NCBI RefSeq assembly: GCF_001653565.1
Contig: NZ_LYPB01000081.1
Coordinates: 1 to 64,000, forward strand
Source: Paenibacillus oryzisoli
Lineage (GTDB): Bacteria; Bacillota; Bacilli; Paenibacillales; NBRC-103111
Reading direction: 5' to 3'
Length of the DNA stretch: 64,000 nt
Shown here: in pieces, positions 43,614-52,000 of the stretch
Position numbering within the stretch: the first letter of the stretch is position 1
Layout: every line of letters begins with the position of its first letter
Made by a program: the position numbers and the translations under genes
The notes under the pieces: generated by a model
Database searches by the model: none
Seen by the model: only the letters and a program-made list of their open reading frames with translations
Told to the model about the DNA's origin: nothing

Positions 43614-43811
43614 TGTAACACCTCCCATAATTTGGATGTGAAGTCTTTATATAGTATAAGGAAAAATTCTAATAGTGATTGTACATAGATACTGGTAGAT
43701 ACGTGGATTTTTTAATAGGGAAATAAAGGGATTTGATTGGATGCATGGAAGGGTATGGGTATTCGTATTGGAGGTAGATATTGAAGGATAAAATGAAGAG
43801 GAGGGGGAAGG

Positions 43812-44120
43812 ATTTTCAAAAAGAAAAGTTATGTAGTAATCGTAATCATTATCGCTCTGTTCTTGTTCGTGATGGCTTTGACAAGACCGAGCTCTAGAGA
43901 TTATCGAATGTATTTGCTTAACGTCCAGAAGATTGATTGCGAACCTGCTGAAAGCACGAATTGCTTTCATACTAAGAATGATTTGATGACCTCAAAACTA
44001 ACCCATCTTATTTTCTATATGACAGCGGAATCTTATATTTTCGGAGATGAGGGCAATCAAATACGTGTAATAGGTATGTTCAATCATTTCTTTGTCATCG
44101 AAAACCATCTTCACCATTAG
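43812..44120 (+). CDS. DUF4359-like small secreted or membrane protein, start codon unclear
   Basis: About 100 residues. The frame opens with FKKKSYVVIVIIALFLFVMA, a signal-anchor, then LTRPSSRDYRMYLLN, which resembles the TNPS-x-x-x-Y segment of DUF4359 proteins, and closes with IRVIGMFNHFFVIEN, like their C-terminus. No ATG, GTG or TTG lies where GGAGGGGG (43800-43807) points. The codon 7 nt after it is TTC (43815), and ATT (43812) precedes that; the first TTG (43863) would remove the signal segment. Either a rare start is used or the start has been lost by one base change. The VanZ-like gene follows after 31 bp. Confidence 0.6.
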   Translation: MFKKKSYVVIVIIIALFLFVMALTRPSSRDYRMYLLNVQKIDCEPAESTNCFHTKNDLMTSKLTHLIFYMTAESYIFGDEGNQIRVIGMFNHFFVIENHLHH

Positions 44121-44151
44121 TGATGGAACAATTGTAGCGGAGTTGAAAGTG

Positions 44152-44730
44152 ATGATGTTTAGAAAACGAAATCTGATTTCATTTATATTATTTGGTGTAT
44201 TTTTAATAGCGTATATCTATCTGTTTCTGCTTGTATTTCTTTTTAAGTATGTTTCGCCATTCGACTTATTCAGTCCAGACAGAATGTACCATAGATCTGT
44301 AGATGTAATCCCCTTTAATACGATATATAATTATCTATTAAACGAGAAAAATGTTTCGCCTATTATCGTAATGTCGAATATACTGGGCAATATTATATTG
44401 TTTATGCCTTTGGGCATGTATCTACAATTACTAAAGAGGAACAAGAAAATATCTGTCAGTATAGGTATTGTTTTTCTAGTCAGTGTACTTGTTGAGATGT
44501 TCCAATATGTATTTGGCATTGGGGCAACAGATATAGATGATATTATTTTGAATAGTGTAGGTGGATTCCTTGGAATTGTAGTATATAAAGGTTTATTATT
44601 ACTCTTTAAAGATGAGGGGAAAGTACGTCTGGCCATTGTAGTAGCAGGACTCATGGTTATTTTGATTGCTATTACATTTAAAGCGATATTATTTTATACA
44701 GCGGGTATTAGAATCAGATTGTTGCCGTAG
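44152..44730 (+). CDS. VanZ-like family membrane protein
   Basis: About 192 residues, five predicted membrane helices. The family signatures are present: NILGNIILFMPLGMYL near residue 79 and VEMFQYVFGIGATDIDDIILNSVGG near 118. VanZ confers low-level teicoplanin resistance in enterococci, but most chromosomal members have no known role. ATG 44152 or 44155 follows GGAG; the longer upstream reading has no ribosome site. It may be co-transcribed with the DUF4359-like gene. Confidence 0.8.
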   Translation: MMFRKRNLISFILFGVFLIAYIYLFLLVFLFKYVSPFDLFSPDRMYHRSVDVIPFNTIYNYLLNEKNVSPIIVMSNILGNIILFMPLGMYLQLLKRNKKISVSIGIVFLVSVLVEMFQYVFGIGATDIDDIILNSVGGFLGIVVYKGLLLLFKDEGKVRLAIVVAGLMVILIAITFKAILFYTAGIRIRLLP

Positions 44731-44792
44731 TTATTGGTGGCGTTATTGAAAGAGAATCTAAGCTTTTATTACTTATAGCAGGGGGTGAAGAC

Positions 44793-45368
44793 TTGAATCC
44801 GAAATTTAACCATCACAAGTTCGTGATTAGAAAACAGATCCTCTCTCTAGTCGGCGCTAAAATTGACATATTCGACGCTAATGAAAGGGCAATTCTGTTC
44901 TCAAAGATGAAAGCCTTCAAGCTGAAGGAAGATATTCGAATATATGGCGATGAAACGATGCAAACTGAGTTGATCAGTATTCAAGCACGAAGTGTTATTG
45001 ATTTCTCAGGAGTCTTTGACGTAGTTGATGTAGAAACTGGGCAAAAGGTAGGCTCTTTGCGACGCAAAGGGTTGAAATCAATTTTCAAAGATGAATGGAT
45101 TATTATGGGCCCGAATGATGCGGAGATCGGATTAATGAAGGAGGATAATTCGCTGCTTGCTCTTCTGCGAAGGTTTCTAACGAATTTGATCCCGCAACAT
45201 TACCACATTGAGATTGGCGGAACCAAGGTGGCGGAGTTCAAACAGAATTTTAATCCTTTTGTCCAAAAGTTAAATCTTGATTTCTCTGCTGACGACAAGA
45301 AGCTAGATCGCAGACTGGGGTTAGCTGCCGCGATTCTACTGATCGCTGTAGAGGGTAATCAAGGTTAG
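44793..45368 (+). CDS. LURP-one-related (scramblase-fold) protein
   Basis: 191 residues. Repeated strands such as VDVETGQKVGSLRRKGLKSIFKDEW and IEIGGTKVAEFKQN fit the 12-stranded LURP-one/Tubby-like barrel found in Bacillus YxjI-type proteins. A hydrophobic C-terminal helix (LGLAAAILLIAVEG) fits the scramblase-like end helix. TTG 44793 is the start, after AGGGGGTG. Function unknown; membrane-lipid association is the family's usual suggestion. Confidence 0.75.
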   Translation: MNPKFNHHKFVIRKQILSLVGAKIDIFDANERAILFSKMKAFKLKEDIRIYGDETMQTELISIQARSVIDFSGVFDVVDVETGQKVGSLRRKGLKSIFKDEWIIMGPNDAEIGLMKEDNSLLALLRRFLTNLIPQHYHIEIGGTKVAEFKQNFNPFVQKLNLDFSADDKKLDRRLGLAAAILLIAVEGNQG

Positions 45369-45405
45369 GTTTCATGACGCTTACACTGAATAGGAGATTA
45401 ATGAT

Positions 45406-45708
45406 ATGGCTTTCGGAGTATCCCGACAAGAGCTGAATGAATGGAAAAGCAAATGCTTACAGGGGGAAATTGCCTTCTTGACGCATTATTGGATAGAACC
45501 TCGCTTTCCAGGAGTGAAGACAATCACTAAGGTGGGATGCTGTGATCTTGAACGCTTGAAGGCATGGTGCTTGGCGAATGGCTTAAATCCAGATTACATC
45601 CATTATCGTGATGAATATCCACATTTTGACCTAATAGGAAGCAAACAGATTGAAATCTTAGAACGCGAACATTTGACCGATCATCTGGTCAGATTTAAAC
45701 TTCGGTAA
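45406..45708 (+). CDS. Conserved small protein resembling Bacillus YneQ
   Basis: 100 residues, soluble, with IAFLTHYWIEPRFPGVKTITKVGCCD near residue 22 and HFDLIGSKQIEILERE near 74. I recall this pattern from the YneQ-type proteins of Bacillales, whose role is unknown. AGGAG (45391-45395) lies 10 nt before ATG 45406. It follows the LURP-one gene by 37 bp and could be in the same transcript. Confidence 0.75.
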   Translation: MAFGVSRQELNEWKSKCLQGEIAFLTHYWIEPRFPGVKTITKVGCCDLERLKAWCLANGLNPDYIHYRDEYPHFDLIGSKQIEILEREHLTDHLVRFKLR

Positions 45709-45890
45709 GTCGACAAGGTAGTTAAGTTCAGACCTTGCTATCCAGAAGAGTTTTTTAAATAAATAAGTCATGTTTAAATCGTGTTTTGGAAAAATAGAGG
45801 GATTCATTAGGGCTTGCCATGTGGCGGCTCTTTTCTTATGCAGTTGAGCGTTAATAAGTTGCAAATAAGTGAACATATATAGGACATTGG

Positions 45891-45920
45891 TTGCATAATT
45901 TCGACAAAAACTATTATAAA
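45891..45920 (+). promoter_or_regulatory. Possible promoter for the giant SLH protein
   Basis: TTGCAT (45891-45896), 18-bp spacer, TATAAA (45915-45920) in a very AT-rich stretch. The rest of 45709-46071 shows no gene; the leader would be about 145 bases. Confidence 0.4.
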
Positions 45921-46071
45921 ATTAATACTTTTCTAAACATTAAATGATACAATACCGATATAAACATTATTAACATCGACAAATTTCCACAAGAAATAGG
46001 TAATTAGGAGTGGTGTTTTAGGACTATACTTGTGCATTTGTTGATGAAAACCAGGAAAAGAGGTATAAACG

Positions 46072-49000
46072 TTGAATAGACGTCGCAAAACCGGATGGGC
46101 CAAACTATTAATTGCTGCATTGCTATTCCAGTACATACCGTTTCTGTACGGCGGTTCGAGTGTAGCTCAAGCTAAAGATGTGGCTCCCGGGACTAACACA
46201 GTGCTGCAGAATACATACGGTCCTGCAACAAAAATTACGGATTATACTTGGCAGAGAGTAACAACGAATCTTGCACCTGATGCTAGACAAGGTGCATCCA
46301 TGGTTTTCGACGAGATGGCTGAGAATGTAGTCATGTTCGGAGGTCAGGGGAATAGCGGCCTTTTCGATGAGACTTGGATATGGGATGGCTATGAGAAAAC
46401 ATGGCAGGAACTTCAACATCTAACTCCTTCTCCATCAAAACGCAAAGGCGCAGTCATGGCCTATGATCCAGCTACTGAGAAAGTTCTTCTATTCGGAGGC
46501 GAGGGTCAGTCTGGCACGTTGCTAGGTGATACTTGGCTGTGGGATGGTATGGAAGCCAAGTGGGAGCAAGTTCAAGGACTTACTGATTCACCAATAGCTC
46601 GCGGAGGAGCTCAGCTTGCCTATAACGGCGATCAGTTGGTCCTGTTCGGCGGATATTCAGGCAGTGGAAGTTCTAAGCATCTCCAGGACGATACTTGGCT
46701 GTGGGATGGAACCGGCTGGACGCAGGCTACGCCTGATGACAAGCCCCCTGCTGCATATGGCGGGCAGATGGCTTTTGACGGCAAAACTGCTGTGCTTTAT
46801 GGTGGAAACGCAGGTTCTATTACGAAAGAGTATACGAGTGAAGGTACGAAAACAACGAAAACGATCACGCACGATGACAGCTCTCCATTATTATGGAAAT
46901 GGGACAGGGAAGCAAAGAATTGGAGTTCGACACCTGGTCCAGAGGGTTACGGACGTTGGGGGCAGGCGATGGCCTATGACGGACGGCGTGTTGTCTTTTT
47001 TGGCGGGGAACGCGATTATGTTCATACTTACAATAACGAATTGGTTCCGAAATTAAAGCTGCCATCGAGCACATATCCACCTACGAGGGGGAGTATGGCC
47101 TATGGCTGGAATGGAACTAAGTGGGAAACTGCTCCATTGAAATTTTCTACCGGAGTTATGTATAAAAGCAATATGGACGATAAGGGAAAGGTTTATGAGG
47201 TCCAGGGGCAACCCAATCAGGTGCCTTTTCCATTAACCAATGCCAACATGGCGTTTGACGGCAAAAATTTCGTCATGTTTGGCGGAAATCGTGATGAAAT
47301 TGATATTATGAATAAAGTTTTCGGATCTGTAGTTGGGTCTGAGCCCGCAGCTATTAAGAACGAAACTTGGCTGTACGGATATACGCCTCCGACAGCGCCA
47401 GGTGTTAAGCTTACGGTGGATCCGATTCTTCAGTTTGATCCAAAGCATACGAATGATATCGTCAGTGTAATTACGAATGTTTATGATGATGGAACGAAAG
47501 ACATTACAGCACGAGGGGGAGAGTACCGAGAGTATTTTCCAAGTGATGGAGTGATACCAGAGAAATTCGGCCCTTGGGTTCAAGTACCGTATACGGGTAC
47601 AGAAGAAGGGACGAGCTCCTTTACGGTAGAATTAAAAGGCCTTACGTGGCATCAAGAATATGAAACACGTGGCTATGCAACAAATGAAATTGGTAAGAGC
47701 TATACGGAAATAAAACGATTTATTATGAAAGATGATCCGAGTATGGTAAAACCGGATGTCGATATTGATCGCGTAGGCGCTTCGGTTCTGCATGTGAAAG
47801 ATAAGATGCGATTGGTCGCAATCGGTGTAGGTATACCTAATTTACTTCGTAAACCGTTAGCAGATATTCATTATTATTTGCAAAGTAAGGACGGCAAGCA
47901 ATATCCCCTTATTTACAATGTTATTAATGAACGCCAGTTGGAATTGACATGGAAGGATGAATTGCCGCCGGGCAAATATGATATACACCTGGAGCATGAT
48001 TTCTATGAAGATTATGTATTTACTGAAGGTTTGATGATAACAGCATTAGACTTCTACAAACCAAGAAACTTCGCTAGAGTAGATGTGCCGAGCTCGTCAG
48101 CTAGCAACGAGGCAAACAGTCTTGGTCTGCAGGGGCCGTTTACGGAGAATCCGAATAGTGCTGGTCTCTATACACTTAATGACACTACCGAACCGGTAAT
48201 CATTAATGACTCAGTAATGTTCAAAGGGACAAGTCTTTCCGTGGACAAAACAAAACAACCAGCGACAATAACCGGCGATGGCCGCTTATATGTCAACGGC
48301 GGTGGAGCACTCGGTTCGAATGTGTCTTACACGATTCATGAGGGGCCATTTACCATCACGTCAGACAAGTTCGCTTTGGATTTGAGCGGCTCGGCAGCGA
48401 CAGACTACTTGAACATGGACATGCCGGTCAAAGCAAGCTCGTTTATTTTTACAAAGGACGGCCTGCGTTTAACGGGTGATTTAGAAATCGGCTTGCAAGT
48501 AGGAACTCAAAAGGCTAAGGAAACGGTGCCGTTTGATAACCTGATATTCCGAAATAACCGCTTTGATTTGTCGGGTACTTACACGATGAAGAATAGCTTT
48601 CAGGTGGGCCCAATCAAAGCAAGTGATACGAAATTCGTTGTGGAAAGCCGCATTCCTTATGTCGGTGTTCAGGGAACAGGCAGCTTGCCAGATACGAACT
48701 TAAGCTTCGACTTGAATATGAAAACCAAACAAGGACGTTTGGATGGCGTAAGTTTTGGCATGTACAAGAAAGTGAAGCTTGCTTCGACAGGTCTACAAGT
48801 CAATTATCTATTCGGTAACGTGGACAAACTTGCAGATAAATCGCAGATTCCTCAGAAGTTCAGTGTCACTGGATCTGTGAACGATCTCATTGTTCCTGAA
48901 ATGAAGCATCCGCAGGCCAATTACAAGTTTAATCTAATTGGTACCGATTCCATTGATATGAATCTATCGAACTACGGCTTTAACGGCAGCGGAACGGAAT

Positions 49001-52000
49001 ACTACTATTGGCTGCCAGTGAAGAACATGGACATGCAAACCGTAGTGAATCCAGCAACCGCTGGCATCAAAGGATTTTCCGCGCCGGGCTTTGCAACGAA
49101 AGGCGATATCAACCTTTTTGAAGTCGTCAAAGGAGCCATTGGCACGTACTCTTTTAATCAAAAGGGATTCAACGGTGCTATTAAAGGAACGGTTTATGTT
49201 CCAAAAGGAATTCCGCGTATTGGCGGAGCGACAGTGAGTAACGTTGCACTTAGTGTAAATGAAAAGGGCATTAATGGTACTTTCAGACATAACGGGGTAG
49301 GCGCTAATCTGAAGTATACGTTCAATAACAATACGATTCTGTTCGAAGTGGAAGCAGAGCCGCCTAAGAAGTCGTGGTGGGAAAAAGGTCTGGATTTCAT
49401 GAACAATGTCTCTGATTTTATGGACGCAGCAGAACCATGGCTGGACATAGCGGAAGAATTGTTCTTAAAGAATACAGATTCGGGCAAACAGCTTAACGAT
49501 GTCAGAATTGCTGCTGCCAATCCGCTGAAGCGCGTATTTGACCTAACACCGGTAAGTCTGTCTTTCCAACCGGATGATTCGGTCCATATCGATGCGAAAG
49601 CGCGCATTGTGAATGGACAGCTCACGTCAGTAGATCAAACACCACTGATCACAACAGAAACCAATGCTTCCAGTGGGAAGTCGACGGCTTCTTTTACAGT
49701 GGATCGTTCCTACACGGCACTTATTGCCTTAACAGGAGATCAACGAACTGCTGCATTGAAAGGTACTGCATCTAAACAAAGTTATGAGCAGACTGTGTAT
49801 CCAGAAATCAGTTATGATGCTGACAGCCAAATGACTTATATGCGTGTATCGTTGTATGCAGGCAAATGGAGTCTGACAACAAGCGGTAATAGTCACATTC
49901 AAGTGAATGAATTGTTATTTGCCAGCGATTCGCTGAAGTTGGATGAATTGGCGAAGCTGTGGGCGCAAACACCAGATCGCTCGGTTACTTCTCTTACAGT
50001 GAAAGAGCGTGGAAGTTACGTCCTTAAAGTTGGTGAAGCTCAAGGCGATATTATTGTCTATAAGCCGGATGGACGGCCTTATAGTTTACACACAGCACAG
50101 AGCGATCCGGATTGGAATGCTTTCGACGATAAGGGGTACGTGTACACGTTGGTGGATGCGGTCGAGGCAGGAACTTGGATGATCAGCGCAGGCACAAGTC
50201 CAAGCGCCGTATTAAACAGTGTTCCGTCCAAAACAAAAATAGAGGATGTCATGCAGTGGGTACAGGATCAAGTTTACCCTACCGTGTTTGACATGACTCA
50301 GACAGATAATGGCCAAGCAATCGTAGAGATTTATGGCGCAAATGAACAGACAAAACTGTATACGCCCAAAGGTGATCTTTACAAGCTTCAACCTAATACG
50401 GGTCTGCCAGGAATGAATGTTCTGTATGACGAATCGCAGCAGAAGAAAACGATTTTCCTAGACGATGTTGATTTGAAGGGACAGTGGAAAGTTGTAAGCA
50501 GCTCTTATACAAGTGTTATTGCCTACAAGTCAACTAGGAAGTTCAAGTCAATTAAACCATTGGGGATGGAAGGCCGATTCAGCAAATATCTAGAAATTGC
50601 TGAGAATGGCAATTACATGCTAACGGTTAGCGGCGGCAATGCTAATACCGTCATTACAGCACCTGATGGTTCACCGTACACGCTGAACTTCGATGCTCCT
50701 GATGGTAACGCCTATTTACAGCCCGCATCAGATCGAGTATCAAGTGCAAGCTCAAGTGGAGATCCACTAGAACAGACGAAGATCTCGACACCAAATCCAG
50801 TGAATGATGGCAGGGATACACTTTATGTGTCGCTCCTGAATGCACCAGCTGGCAAATGGATGATTCAAAATGCTACAAAAGTTGATCTGCAAATTCAGAA
50901 ATTAATTCCTCTGCCTGATATTAAAGCTTCGGTAAATGCTGTAGCTGGCGTGGAAAATCGTATTCAAGTAACGTGGTCTATGGAGAATGCATCGTCTGAT
51001 GCGCAAGTAACCATGATGTTAACAGACAGTGCTGATCAGTGGGTTGGAGAAGTTATTCAAAGCGGTTTGCCTTCGTCCGGAAGTAAAGCGATTGATCTTC
51101 CGACTTCCTTGCTGCCTGGAACTTATTATCTTTCTGTTGTAGGAGAAAGTGCAGATAAAGCACCTATTCATGTTATTACGGATGCAACTGTAGAGGTGAC
51201 TGCTCCTATTACGCTGGGTACACCTGAGCAACTTGAGGTGCTTTCTACTGGAAATGGAGAAGTATCCTTGCGTTGGGCTTCGATTGCAGGTGATGTGACA
51301 GCTTATCGCGTTTGGGCTAGTGAAAGCGCGAGTGGTAAAGCTGCAGTTCCAATCATGGATCTGCCGCCTCAAGCGGGAAGTGAGCAGAATGCTGTTATTA
51401 CCGAGTTAACTCCTGGTAAAAAATACGATATCTCTGTCTCAGCTTTTGGCAATGAACAAGGACGTATTGTGCTCAGCCCGACGTCTGCGAGTGTATTGGC
51501 AGATTTGCCAGTTCCACAACCGCCAACGTTGTCTGTGGCGATTGATGCTGGCACAAAAGCGGTTATTGAACAAGCGTATACGTCATATGACGGTAATAAA
51601 GAGAAACTGATGCTTACTGCGGCAGAACAAGCCTCCTTGAAGGTGACTGCTGATCAAAACGCTACTTTGACTTTGTTCATAAACGGACAGCAGCTTGGCA
51701 GCAATGAACAAGTAGCAGCAGGAGGAACTGCCGCATTCGTTCTTCAAGATCTGCTTGGAGTTGCGGTATTGAAAGAACGAGAATATAACGTGTTGGTTGA
51801 ATCTGTGAATGAGCGCGGTGACCGCTCTACGGCATACCGCAAAGTGTTCGTTGACCGTACTGGACCGATGTTAATCGCTTCCGGTGGCAATGATGCGGAA
51901 GGCAAGCCGATTTCACTGAATGGTATTATCACAGATATCAGCAGAATGTATATTACTGGTCAAACAGATGTGGGAGCTAAGCTTGTGGTGAATGGTACGA

